Source of the DNA: Urechis unicinctus
Lineage: Eukaryota > Annelida > Polychaeta > Xenopneusta > Urechidae
Assembly: GCA_034190875.2 (NCBI GenBank)
Contig: CM067353.1
Coordinates: 33,819,175 to 33,883,174, forward strand
Direction: 5' to 3'
DNA length: 64,000 nt
Positions within the stretch are counted from its first letter, which is position 1. Every line of letters starts with the position of its first letter. The notes beneath the pieces are model-generated. The model saw nothing but the letters and a program-made list of their open reading frames with translations, was not told where the DNA came from and ran no database searches. This document shows positions 45,801 to 54,905 of the stretch, one piece after another. The position numbers and the translations under genes were made by a program.

Positions 45801-48800
45801 AGGCTGTTCTTTTCCCTGGGCCAATCTCTTTTTGTTTTCAAACTTCCACACAGCACAATTTCTGTGATGATGCCAAAGTGTACTCTTCAAGATGAACTTA
45901 AAGCAATATTCACAAGGAAGGTACTGGTCCGGATTGTGCTCTGGAGCTTCCAATGATCCTCTTCTTCCAACCACTATGCAACCAACACCAGATTTAAGGA
46001 CCTGCATATTATGCTTGAAGTTTCCTTCATTAGCCAGTTTTTCCAGTTCTACTAGCCTCTCTTCAGAACGCTTTGGTAACAAAGCAATTTTCATCACTCC
46101 CAGGCTCTCTCTATGGACATTCAATAAATGCCTTGAGATTTTGCTTTTGATGCATTTGAGACAGAATGTACAGAAGTTACATTTATCATACACCTGTTTG
46201 CATCCTTCCTGAACCTTTCTTTTTTTGAATAGAGCAGTTGCTCCATTTTGTTCTTGATGAAGGGTTAATTGAGATGTGGTGTCTGAAGCACTCAGGTCTG
46301 GCTCCGTCACTTGAAACTCTTGAACCCTCATATCACCAATGTCATCTGAGTAATGTAGACTTGAACCAGTCGTTATTCCTTGGTTGATGAGCTGATTGCC
46401 TTTCTGTACATGATATTCTTTTTCATTCACTCCATTGTGTTCATGCAGAAGGGTCAATTGAACTGTAGTGTCTGAGGCACTCAAGTCTGGCGCTGTCACT
46501 TGAAGCTCTTGAACCATCATATCACCAATGTCTTCTGAGTAATGTAGACTTGAACCAGTCGCCATGCCTTGGTTGATGAGCTGATTGTCGTTCAGTACAT
46601 GATGTTCTGTTTCATTCACTCCATTGTTTTTATGCAGAAGGGGCAATTGAACTGTAGTGTCTGAGGCACTCAAGTCTGGCGCTGTCACTTGAAGCTCTTG
46701 AACCATTATATCACCAATGTCATCTGAGTAATGTAGACTTGAACCAGTCGCCATGCCTTGGTTGATGAGCTGATTGTCGTTCAGTACATGATGTTCTGTT
46801 TCATTTACTCCATTTTGTTCATGCAGAAGGGGCAATTGAACTGTAGTTTCTGAGTCACTCAAGTCTGGCGCTGTCACTTGAAGCTCTTGAACCATCATAT
46901 CACCAATGTCATCTGAGTAATGTAGATTTGAACCAGTCGCCATGCCTTGATTGATGAGCTGATTGTCTTCTTGAATTGCTTGAACGTCTAAGCCATTTGG
47001 GTAATGCAAACGCGCTTCAGTCGCTTTTCCATGTTTGATGAGTTGATTGCCTTTCAGTAGAGGACGGTCTGTTTTCGTCATTCCATTTAGGTCTTGCAGA
47101 AGGGACAATAGAAATGGAGTGATTGAGGCACTCAGGTGAGGCTGTATCACTTGAAGCTCTTGAACCATTAAGTCATATGGGTAATGCGGACTCGATGGTG
47201 TTGCCATTCCTTGGTTGATGAGCTGATTATGGTCTTGCAGAAGGGGCAATTGAACTGTAGTGCCTGAGACACTCAGGTCTGGCTCTGTCACATGTAGCTC
47301 TTGAACCATTGTGTCAACTTGGTATTGCAATGTTGATTCGGTCGCAATTACTTGGTTGATCGGCTGATTGCCTTTCAGTGCTAGATGTTCTGTTAAAGTC
47401 ATTCCATTCTGTTCTTGCAGAAGGGGCAATTGAGCTGATGAGTCCAAGGCATTAAGGTCTGGCTCTGTCACATGATGCTCTTTGAACCACTGTGTCAACT
47501 GGGTATTGCAGTGTCGATGGCGTCACAATTCCTAGGCTGATCGGCTGATTGCCTTTTAGTACAGGACGTTCTGTTACAGTAACTCTATTTTGGTCTTGCA
47601 GAAGAGGATATTGAGCTGAAGTGTCCGAGGCATTCAGGTCAGGCTCTGTCATTGAAAGCTCTTGAACCATCATGTCATCTGAGTAATGCAGACTTGAATC
47701 CGTCGCCATTTCTTGGTTGATGAGCTGATTGCCTTTCATGATAAGACGTTCTGTTTCAGTCAAACCATTTTGGTCTTGCAGAAGGGGCAATTGAACTGTA
47801 GTGTCTGAGGCACTCAAGTCTGGCACTGTAAGTTGAAGCTCTTGAACCATCATATCACCAATGTTATCTGAGTAATGTAGACTTGAACCAGTCGCCATGC
47901 CTTGGTTGATGAGCTGATTGTCGTTCAGTACATGATGCTCTGTTTCATTTACTCTATTGTTTTCATGCAGAAGGAGCAATTGAACTGTAGTGTCTGAGTC
48001 ACTCAAGTCTGGCTCTGTTACTTGAAGCTCTTGAACTATCATGTCTTCTGAGTAATGCAGACTTGAACCAATCGCCATGCCTTGATTGATGTGTTGATTG
48101 TCTTTCAGTACATGATGCTCTGTTTCATTTACTCCATTGTTTTCATGTAGAAAGGGCAATTGAACTATAGTGTATGAGTCACTCAAGTCTGGCTCTGTTA
48201 CTTGAGGCTCTTGAACCATCAAGTCTCCTGAGTAATGCAGACTTGAATCATTCGCCATTCCTAGATTGATGAGCTGATTGTCCTTCTGTACATGATATTC
48301 TTTTTCATTCACTCCATTGTGTTCATGCAGAAGGGTTAATTGAACTTTAGTGTCTGAGGCACTCAAGTCTGGTGCTGTCACTTGAAGCTCTTGAACCCTC
48401 ATATCACCAATGTCATCTGAGTAATGTAGACTTGAACCAGTCGCCATGCCTTGGTTGATGAGCTGATTGTCGTTCAGTACATTATGTTTTGTTTCATTCA
48501 CTCCATTGTTTACATGCAGAAGGGGCAATTGAACTGTAGTGTCTGAGGCACTCAGGTCTGGCGCTGTCTCTTGAACCATCATGTCATCTGTGTAATGTAG
48601 ACTTGAACCAGTCGTCATTCCTTGGTTGATGAGCTGATTGTCTTTCAGTTCATGATGTTCTGTTTCATTCAACCCATTGTTTTCATGCAGAAGGGGCAAT
48701 TGAACTGTAGTGTCTGAGTCACTCATGTCTGGCGCTGTCTCTTGAACCATCATGTCATCTGAGTAATGTAGACTTGAACCAGTCGTCATTCCTTGGTTGA

Positions 48801-51481
48801 TGAGCTGATTGTCTTTCAGTTCATGATGTTCTGTTTCATTTACTCCATTGTTTTCATGCAGAAGGGTCAATTGAACTGTAGTGTCTGGGTCACTCAGGTC
48901 TGGTTCCGTCATTGGAAGCTCTTGAACCGTTGTGTCAACTGGGTATTGCAGAGTTGATTCTATTGAAATTACCTGGTTGATAGTCTGATTGCCTTTCAGT
49001 GCAAGTTGTTCTGTTTCAGTCATTCCATTTTGTTCTTGCAGAAGGAGCAATTGAGCTGATGTGTTAAAGGCATTCACACCTGGCTCTGTCACATGATGCG
49101 CTTTAACCACTGCGTCAACTGGGCATTGCAGTGACGATTCGGTCGCAATTCCTTGGTTGATCGCCTGATTGTTTTTCTGTGCAGGATGTTCTGTTTTAGT
49201 CATTTCATTTTGGTCTTGCAGAAGGGGCAATTGGGCTGAAGTGTCTGAGGCACTCAGATCTGCATCTGCCCTAATATGTTTAACCATCGAAACTGGAGTA
49301 CAATCATGGCCAACATGTTTAGGAAGGTGACTGTTTCCTTCCCGATCGGTATATGCTGGAATAGGCTGTTTCCCTGTGTGGAATGAAGGGAATGCCGAAT
49401 GGCTAGGACATTTGCATTACATTTACCACCACAAATAAAACTCACATCAGATTACAGGATGACGAATTTGTCCATGGGAAAGTTTAAATTTAAAAAGCAT
49501 TCAGTAAAGTTTACGCACCTGTATTAGTAACCAAATCGTCTCTCTGCCGCGCCAACTTTGCCTCACCATATACAGTTTCATATTCACCTCTTAATCGAAC
49601 CAGTGACTGACGGCTTGAAGAAGTGATGTAATCTATCACACAAAGGTCAATTTATCAATTACACTAATGATAAAGGTAAGATTGGTGCTGTATAGTGAAA
49701 GGGAGGAAAGTAATGAGACACTTGATGCTATTAAGTCTACAAAATTGTAATATACAATTATGTTCTTGGATTGTAGGATGTTAGCTTGCTTTATAACAAA
49801 ACGCGCCACCAAAGTTTAAAAGGCGACCGACGGACTCCATAAGAATGGTATATGATAAACTCTGGCAAAAATGGTTCGGAATATTATGACATATAACATA
49901 ACAAAGCGTATTAAATGTTTTATATATCATAGACAGATGAGAGACCATAACACAAAAACAGCAGGTTAGTAAGTCCGGAATTATAAAAAAGGTCATAAGC
50001 GAAATAGATACGCATCTTGTTCACACTGACAAAACAACATGAATACAATGTTTATAATGGTATTCTTATGTAATAAGTTACCTAAACCTGAGCTGAATGT
50101 CTTTGTTTCATCAAAAAACGTTTTATCTTGCAAGACGACACTTGTTCACTAGGAATAAGTTGTATTTAATTATTATTATAAATTTCTAAAATACAATACA
50201 CATGCACAGTTAAAATTAAATTGAAAAATAATCAGGTTTTGAGGAATAATTTATCAACACCTCAACACAGACAGAACCATTAGGTAAAATACTTACATGT
50301 TACCCTCCTTGTCTAGGTATCGCACAGTCGTGTACTTTCCTTTGTTAGATGTGAACAATATCACTGCAGGCCACCAAAGCTTGGGTAACCACTTGCACCA
50401 AATAATTTCCCCTGCTGAAATATGTCACATTTTGTATGTAACCATGCATGCTGAGTACGCTTCACAACAAAGTATTTTCCGAATCCAAATACTATACAGA
50501 TACTTAGACTGCATAACAATCTTCAAACTCTTATGTACTACTGTGAGCACATAAGCACCTAGTACGAAAAATAGTTATCTTATGCTTGGGAAAAATTAAA
50601 AAATTATGGTACTTGAACCTCACATCTTAATTTTTTGAGATGAGGTTTGAAGGTCTTTTTCGATCGAACTGAAGCCCCAGCAGCATTGGAATCATAACTG
50701 AAACAAGAAGCAGGCCACAATAGACAAAGTTACAAATTACAGTAGTCAGACAATAAAAAGCTACTGAAAGCTTGCTTACCATAAAGGAGACTCAGGTGGA
50801 TACTCATATCTAAATGTTTTGCAGCTGATTGTTATAAAGTCTTTGTGATTGATTGTGGTGGAATCTTCAATAATTTCACCATTCAAGATGGACACACCTT
50901 CTATGTTTGAAAGAAAGGCCTGTAACAGTAACACAATTTTAAACAGCTGTGTCAAAATTATTTAGAATAAATGTGTCGCATGTGCTATATTGACAAAAAC
51001 AGGTATGAATATATCTAGCCATGTAGAGAGTAGTTATTGGATTCGTTGAAACAAAAAACTTAGTGACAACATGCTGTAAGAATTTAATGATTTTGAAATA
51101 CAAAGCGGTACAACATTCAAACAGTGAGAGATCTAAAATTGCCTTACATCATTTGCACTCAAAATACTTACTGTTCCTTCATTGTCAACATCTATCCTTG
51201 CATGCGAGGAACGCACACTGGGTATATTTATAACAATGTTGCAGTCATCCCTATTTCTGCAAAAATAATCATTACTTGCAAGAAAACCTTGCCAACAAAT
51301 AATACAATCAATGTGAGATAATTCTTAAAAATGTAGTGATTACAGTACACAAATGTGAATTGATTCCAACATATTTGTCAGATAACATTAAGTACCGTCC
51401 AAAAACACAGCTCTTGTTGAACAAAGGAAAGCAGGCACCATCTATTCCTCCATTTTGGATGACAATGACTTCACCGTGCAT
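42611..51481 (-). CDS. FHA-PWWP-repeat-zinc finger-tyrosine recombinase-Myb protein, 16 coding exons
   Basis: Coding exons on the minus strand: 51481-51396, 51256-51172, 50919-50780, 50697-50624, 50414-50297, 50140-50082, 49632-49519, 49292-45412, 45326 (or 45354)-44905, 44789-44510, 44354-44241, 44048-43967, 43812-43744, 43375-43307, 43111-43058, 42804-42611. Junctions use GT-AG and all agree in phase, except that 45412/45326 needs an unusual acceptor. The predicted product is about 1,940 residues: FHA, PWWP, about 17 tandem repeats, C2H2 and C2HC fingers, tyrosine-recombinase-like domain, charged linker, Myb/SANT-like end. Two frame breaks lie in the 3.9 kb exon (47,481-47,483 and between 45,667 and 45,775). 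The domain set implies a nuclear, chromatin- and DNA-binding protein. It could be a recombinase of the surrounding element, a host gene built from one, or a decaying copy. I know of no named protein with this combination. Confidence 0.75.
43058..43812 (-). CDS. Exons 13-15: acidic then basic linker
   Basis: Exons 43,812-43,744 and 43,375-43,307 (both 69 bases) and 43,111-43,058 (54 bases), all joined in phase 1. They code strongly acidic segments (LPGIEENDVDDRNEDSGNSS, VDDDAKAVEEYEVRDEEQED) followed by the basic HRKRKTKCDMK. Symmetric exons of equal phase can be skipped without frame loss. The linker separates the recombinase-like and Myb-like domains. Confidence 0.65.
43967..45326 (-). CDS. 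Exons 9-12: tyrosine-recombinase-like domain
   Basis: Exons 45,326-44,905, 44,789-44,510, 44,354-44,241 and 44,048-43,967. Visible landmarks in order: TFNKRRRAEV, fitting the first catalytic Arg box; GLKHPERISSGNLRKYITT, with the second Arg; HLGHDVKTHKEYYRLP, with the LGH histidine and the candidate nucleophilic Tyr; and the LLLAVDKG helix after it. Tyrosine recombinases cut and rejoin DNA through a 3'-phosphotyrosine link. The usual His of the H-x-x-R box seems to be Ser here (SGNLR), so activity is uncertain. The exon 8/9 junction is unclear: acceptor CAG at 45,357-45,355 would add family-like residues but shifts frame; the AAG at 45,329-45,327 keeps it. Confidence 0.8.
45412..49292 (-). 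CDS. Exon 8: 3.9 kb exon with tandem repeats and two zinc fingers
   Basis: Acceptor CTCCAG at 49,295-49,293, donor AAG/GTATGT at 45,412. It codes about 17 repeats, then FKKRKV, a C2H2 finger, a C2HC finger, and then the N-terminal part of the recombinase region (from about HLLLSAMLDDHEQL to FDFLVKKVQK). Two breaks split it into three open pieces. At 47,481-47,483 there are three T's where every other repeat has two, a one-base insertion. Between 45,667 and 45,775 the frame shifts again with no obvious intron. Each open piece is protein-like, so the breaks are recent or are sequence errors. Confidence 0.75.
45667..45775 (-). other. Second frame break, between zinc fingers and recombinase region
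   Basis: The frame with the zinc fingers runs on past an acidic HNDEDDDKG run to a stop at 45,663. The family-like sequence SKNAVRRGKHLLLSAML is in another frame that is open only after 45,775. No normal intron reconciles them simply; a donor at GTTTGA (near 45,842) with acceptor CCGCAG (near 45,729) would fit the phases but would delete family-like sequence. A one-base change in the A/G-rich stretch 45,758-45,775 is the simplest reading. Confidence 0.6.
45855..45914 (-). other. C2HC zinc finger
   Basis: C-x2-C-x10-H-x4-C in CEYCFKFILKSTLWHHHRNC. Pairs of such fingers ahead of a tyrosine-recombinase-like domain are, to my knowledge, typical of a family of uncharacterised proteins in fish and invertebrates. 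Confidence 0.7.
46113..46172 (-). other. C2H2 zinc finger
   Basis: C-x2-C-x10-H-x4-H in the segment CTFCLKCIKSKISRHLLNVH. A basic FKKRKV stretch precedes it by about 15 residues. Part of exon 8. Confidence 0.7.
46240..49290 (-). repeat. Coding tandem repeat, about 17 units of 171-189 bases
   Basis: Each unit codes 57-63 residues with consensus elements NQLINQGMATGSSLHYS, then VQEL(Q/H)VTEPDLSASD, TTVQLPLLHENNGVNETEHH. Two units (12 and 13 from the start, near 46,970-47,210) are divergent, and one is short. Several neighbours (for example 46,390-46,920 and 48,400-48,500) are almost identical in DNA, showing recent expansion or conversion. Residues are mostly polar and acidic with few aromatics, so the region is probably extended. 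I do not recognise the repeat as a named domain. Confidence 0.9.
47481..47483 (-). other. One-base insertion breaking the repeat frame
   Basis: On the plus strand this repeat has CTCTTTGAACC, while the equivalent site in the other units has CTCTTGAACC. The extra base splits what is otherwise one open repeat array into two frames overlapping at 47,452-47,498. A homopolymer-length sequencing error would look the same. Confidence 0.85.
49519..49632 (-). CDS. Exon 7: charged, probably helical segment
   Basis: A phase 1-1 exon of 114 bases coding 37 residues, including RLRGEYETVYGEAKLARQRD, likely an alpha helix following PWWP. Acceptor GATAG, donor GTGCGT. It joins exon 6 and the long repeat exon without frame conflict, which is the main evidence that the FHA-PWWP part and the recombinase part belong to one gene. 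Confidence 0.6.
49640..50081 (-). other. Intron 6 of the large gene
   Basis: AT-rich; begins GTAACT at 50,081 and ends GATAG at 49,633. No nested gene or element is evident. Confidence 0.55.
50082..50414 (-). CDS. Exons 5-6: PWWP domain
   Basis: Exon 5 (50,414-50,297) reads GEIIWCKWLPKLWWPAVIL, matching the PWWP opening (G-[DE]-[IL]-[IV]-W-x-K, then the [PK]-x-WWPA signature), and continues to YTTVRYLDKEGN. Exon 6 (50,140-50,082) adds VVLQDKTFFDETKTF, the last strand and start of the helical part. The acceptor for exon 6 is AACAAG, selected because it keeps the frame; a better-looking TAG eight bases upstream would introduce a stop. PWWP domains bind methylated histone tails and DNA. The aromatic cage cannot be fully judged by eye. 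Confidence 0.75.
50624..50697 (-). CDS. Exon 4: basic linker between FHA and PWWP
   Basis: Short exon (24 codons plus split codons) coding a lysine/arginine-rich linker, VRSKKTFKPHLKKLR. The acceptor is TTTCAG. The donor GTGAGG is chosen over nearby alternatives because it gives the phase the PWWP exon needs. The basic run could act as a nuclear localisation signal. Confidence 0.6.
50780..50919 (-). CDS. Exon 3: second half of the FHA domain
   Basis: Acceptor TTACAG, donor GTAAGC. The 46 codons read AFLSNIEGVSILNGEIIED, then a stretch ending ITISCKTFRYEYPPES. The Asn-Gly turn (LNGE), the HKDFI segment (equivalent to the family's HGD-I) and the FRYE strand match the end of FHA domains and again look closest to Ki-67. 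It joins exon 2 in phase 0 and exon 4 in phase 2. FHA domains bind phosphothreonine peptides; whether this one does is unknown. Confidence 0.75.
51172..51481 (-). CDS. Exons 1-2: start and first half of the FHA domain
   Basis: The ATG at 51,481 opens MHGEVIVIQNGGIDGACFPL and then FGR, the family's Gly-Arg after strand 2. Exon 2 (51,256-51,172) continues with NRDDCNIVINIPSVRSSHAR. The pattern resembles the FHA domain of Ki-67: a start close to the domain, G-x-DG, F-PL, FGR, D-C-I, a conserved His. At the position where most FHA domains have the phosphothreonine-contacting Ser three residues before His, this protein appears to have Arg. A likely 5' UTR acceptor CAG lies at 51,503-51,501, so an untranslated first exon probably lies upstream. 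Donors are GTACTT (weak) and GTAAGT (strong). Confidence 0.75.
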
Positions 51482-51503
51482 TTTGTAACACTTTGCTCTA
51501 CTG

Positions 51504-51788
51504 AAAATGTGTCAAGAAATACAGCGTTAGGACAATATAAATCTAGAAGTGATATACACTGCTCTTTCATATCGTTTGCATTTAATTATAAGTTTGGTCG
51601 AACCCTGGCTCATATAAGGTAAGGTAAGGTAACTATAGGGCTTAACGGTACACAAACACTCATGTGTTATATGGTGCCAAACAAAGTTAATAGATAAGAT
51701 TGGCCTGATTAAGCAGCCGCCTTCTATGATAAATGCAAATGGAGATAGAAAAGAAAAAGATAAAAATAGAAACGATTATCCTAAGGCA
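51504..51788. other. Region upstream of the first coding exon
   Basis: Probably intron or 5' UTR of the large gene. It contains a short AAGGT triplicate (about 51,620-51,632) that may be the head of the SINE-like insertion downstream. No promoter motif can be assigned. Confidence 0.35.
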
Positions 51789-51914
51789 AGTCGCCACTAG
51801 CCGATTGACTGAATAAGGCCATTCAAACTTCTTAGTCGCCTCTTATGACATGCAGGAGGATACAATTGGCCTATTCTCCCCCCGGGCCAACAGGGTGGGG
51901 GGGGGGGGGGGGGG
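51789..51914 (+). mobile_element. SINE-like 3' tail ending in poly-G
   Basis: The stretch AGTCGCCTCTTATGACATGC (51,834-51,853) through CTATTCTCCCCCCGGGCC, ending in CAGGGT and 18 G's, closely resembles the conserved tail found in many short retroelements of molluscs and other marine invertebrates (family memory, not a search). Upstream boundaries are unclear. It supports an invertebrate origin. Confidence 0.55.
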
Positions 51915-52934
51915 CTCATGTAGGGATACAATCTATACGATGCCTCAAAGACAAATGGTGATTTAACATCTATATATTATTCGGTCTAATATCCAGACAT
52001 ACGATGATAATCACATCATTCCGAAACTCTAAAAATAGGCGGGCTAACATAGCAATACACCGTTGGGGCTCGCAAATATGAAATAAAATGAACCAAGTAA
52101 AAATATTCAGAAAAAAATGGCCAGAAATATTGCAAGAAAATATTTGAATATGTGTTGAAGATAACGAATTTATAAGAAGTAATGTGATATCCAAGTAACG
52201 GTACAGAAACCACTCAATAATGTTAATGCTAGCAGAATGGGGCCCCGTCACAAGTACATAGCAATTGAATGCATATAGAGGTCCAAAAGCTATTGGGCCA
52301 ATCAATATATAAAATGAGTTATTTTGTGCCTTTTTATGCTTATTTGAATCCTACAAATGTATATACTGGGAATGACACAAGTGAATAATAAATGTGGCCA
52401 CCTAATACCTTCAAGTTACAACTATATATAAATGGAGTACACATACAAAGAGAAAATTGGGTCTCCACAAGATGCGCTCAATGTTGTTTGTGTCATATAA
52501 ATATCTTAATATGGCTATAACCTAATAGTTACTAAATGTTATGTTAGATGCATTTGGTGAATATACGAAATCAGGCCACAATTATCCGTTCTGCCTCAAA
52601 AGAATCAATGTTACCAAAATAAAATCATTGACCCATCATATTGGGTCTGTGCAAAATTAAGGTTAAAAACAATGCAAAGTACCGGTTCATGTATGTTAGC
52701 ATACAGTTATATGGTGTATGCAGGTGTTATTCGGTTCTCAACATTAAGTCAAATATGTTAGCCGCTGCAGCCACTTGTACATGATTGTGTAACATGTCGT
52801 TCTCTTTTGCGCGCATTATCTATTCACCGCTTCTTCGTGAGCGTCGAATAGGTATGGAATAAGCCAGCCCGCACACAACTGGAAGCACATGTTATACATT
52901 TATAACTTTATAACTTGACCGATCAATAATGCCT
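51915..52934. other. Non-coding AT-rich stretch
   Basis: No supported gene. Single GGGTC and GACCC motifs occur near 52,460 and at 52,630-52,647 (GACCCATCATATTGGGTC, an imperfect inverted pair). Confidence 0.5.
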
Positions 52935-53882
52935 CAGTTACAAGAGACGCTACAGGCCCTGTACGGGCCAAGACACTGCAGGCCCATGCAGACCCGCACG
53001 GCGTGTCGCGCTGCTCAGTACATGGCCCGTGCGATTGTTTGAAAAAGTTTGTCCCGTACGGGCCCTGCACGGTTTTCTTATGGCTGCTCTACTGCTCTGC
53101 TAGTCCATTGTGTCCCCTCGACCCCCGCCCCCCCCCCCCCCCCACATGCTCCGAGAGCCCCGGCGCGGGTGCCGTGCGTGCAACATGCGACATTACTCAA
53201 AATGGGCTTGCCCCTTACAAGCTCCTTATTGTTTGTGCGTGTTTGATTTCCAACGTTTTGAATCTGGCAACCAACCAGGGCCCATCCTCCCATATCATCA
53301 CCATGGCACCAAACAAGGGGAAATCGATACCCAATAGAAGGAAACACGACGATGGGACAAAAGAGCGACATAAAGAAGCCGAGATAAACTTCGACCCCGA
53401 GCAGCCATCAGATGACGAAGATTTCGGCATGGCTAATAAAGTACCTCCACTGTCTGCTAACGTGGAAAATAAAATAGTCGAGCTCAATGAGGCTAACCCT
53501 TGTTAGTCAGGATTTCAGAGATAAAAGTTCGACCGGGTATATATATTACCCAAATAATCCGTACATGCACCTGCACTCGTGGGTCTTCACCTCGCCCCGC
53601 CAGGGCCCCAAACGATCCCCATGCAACTGATCGTACATGTGTTCCCAACCCCGTGCAACATCCACACATATAAACCCGCATATAAGGCCCGTGTAGTATA
53701 TGTACGGCTATTTCGACCTCGCGGCCAAATCTCGTAAGAACCCGTAGAACGCCCGCAGACCAACCATAAAGCATATGACCACAAATTTGTCCGAGGGTGA
53801 TTTCATACGGGCTTATTATGGGCCACGGCTCTCAAAGCCGTACTCTGCCCGTAAACAGGGGCCCGTATGTCTCATGTGACTG
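52935..53882. mobile_element. GC-rich inverted-repeat element with ACGGGC motifs
   Basis: The left end CAGTTACAAGAGAC followed by GCTACAGGCCCTGTACGGG (52,935-52,968) pairs with the reverse complement of the right end CAGTCACATGAGAC followed by ATACGGGCCCCTGTTTACGGG (53,882-53,846). The interior is much richer in G+C than its flanks, carries repeated CCCGTACGGGC-type palindromes near 53,050, a poly-C run (53,128-53,143) and a small ORF. No clear target duplication is visible. Confidence 0.5.
53303..53506 (+). CDS. Small acidic ORF inside the GC-rich element
   Basis: 67 codons from an ATG in a good initiation context (CACCATGG). The frame is open further upstream to 53,003, but that part crosses a poly-C run and looks non-coding. 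The product is hydrophilic, first basic (MAPNKGKS, RRKHDDGTKERHKE) then acidic (EQPSDDEDFG). It could be a first exon or a leftover of a transposon protein. Function unknown. Confidence 0.3.
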   Translation: MAPNKGKSIPNRRKHDDGTKERHKEAEINFDPEQPSDDEDFGMANKVPPLSANVENKIVELNEANPC

Positions 53883-54720
53883 TAGCACAGGACAATTCCC
53901 GTCGTGGAACTCAACTGGACCGTATTAATAAAGAAACTGAAGTCCGATAACCCCACTTTTAATCGTATTCATACTGAATCTTAAGCCTCATAGTGCTCAC
54001 TCTTAAAAAGCTGATTTAAATTCGCAAGCTGAAACTTAAGAACGGTTGGTCCAACGGTAATATTTCCAGCGAAATGCCTTCACAGATATGAAGAAGAATA
54101 TGTATGTTCTTAATATGAACCATAACATTATCAGCCGTTTGTTATTAACGACACAAATTTTTATCGGGATATTCAAATTAATTTCGCTGCAAGTTGTTTT
54201 CTTTAAAAAGCGGGGAACTTTTCACAAACAATCGGGTCGCATCGGACAGGGTGTTGATATAAAATTAGCGAGGTAGCTTGCAGTTGATTCGAATTAAGAA
54301 TGGTTTGTGAGATGATTATAGTAGGAGGGAGTTTCCATATGAATAAAGGAATTATTCACGGTTTGCCATGTTATAGTTAACTTCACAAATAATAACAACG
54401 GCGCCGAGATTCACATTTCGCATTGTTGAATATAATAAAAGCAGGCAGTCTATGAATCCACTTCATGCCCAAAAATCACCCCGTCAATGTCGTTTTTTTT
54501 TTGTGTAGCTATAAACACTCAATTTTATGCGTCAAAATCACGTCATAGACTAATGACGCGCAATGACCAAGTAACGCGCAAAATTCAGCAAAGAGTGTTT
54601 TTTATCCTCGCGGAGTTAAAATCTTATTTGTGCAAGCATAGTTGACGGAATTATTTCCCACTCGCGTGGATTAGTTGCAATTATATTGCCGATTATTAGA
54701 CCTTGTAAATGTGTAAATCG
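53883..54720. other. Non-coding AT-rich stretch
   Basis: No supported gene; small frames only. A T-rich run is seen near 54,492-54,501. Confidence 0.45.
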
Positions 54721-54721
54721 T

Positions 54722-54905
54722 CTCAAAGCAAACAATAGCTCTTGTTGTGGATAGCGTTGTGGCCATGTTCATGGGTAACCAGGTCGTAGCTCGGTGTGCT
54801 TTGGAATATGTTTAAAACAAACAATAGCTCTTCGTGCGGATAGCGTTGTGGTCATGTTCATGGATAACCATGCCGTAGCACGGTGTACTTTGGAATATGT
54901 GAAAG
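54722..54905. repeat. Tandem duplication of about 95 bases
   Basis: Two imperfect direct copies, each with AAACAATAGCTCTT, GGATAGCGTTGTGG, CATGTTCATGG and CTTTGGAATATGT in the same order (about 54,727-54,813 and 54,820-54,900). Confidence 0.8.

Noticed and set aside
46240-49290. Regular repeats that could suggest a CRISPR-like or satellite array
   Set aside because: The units are coding, in frame, of 171-189 bases without unique spacers, and belong to one exon.
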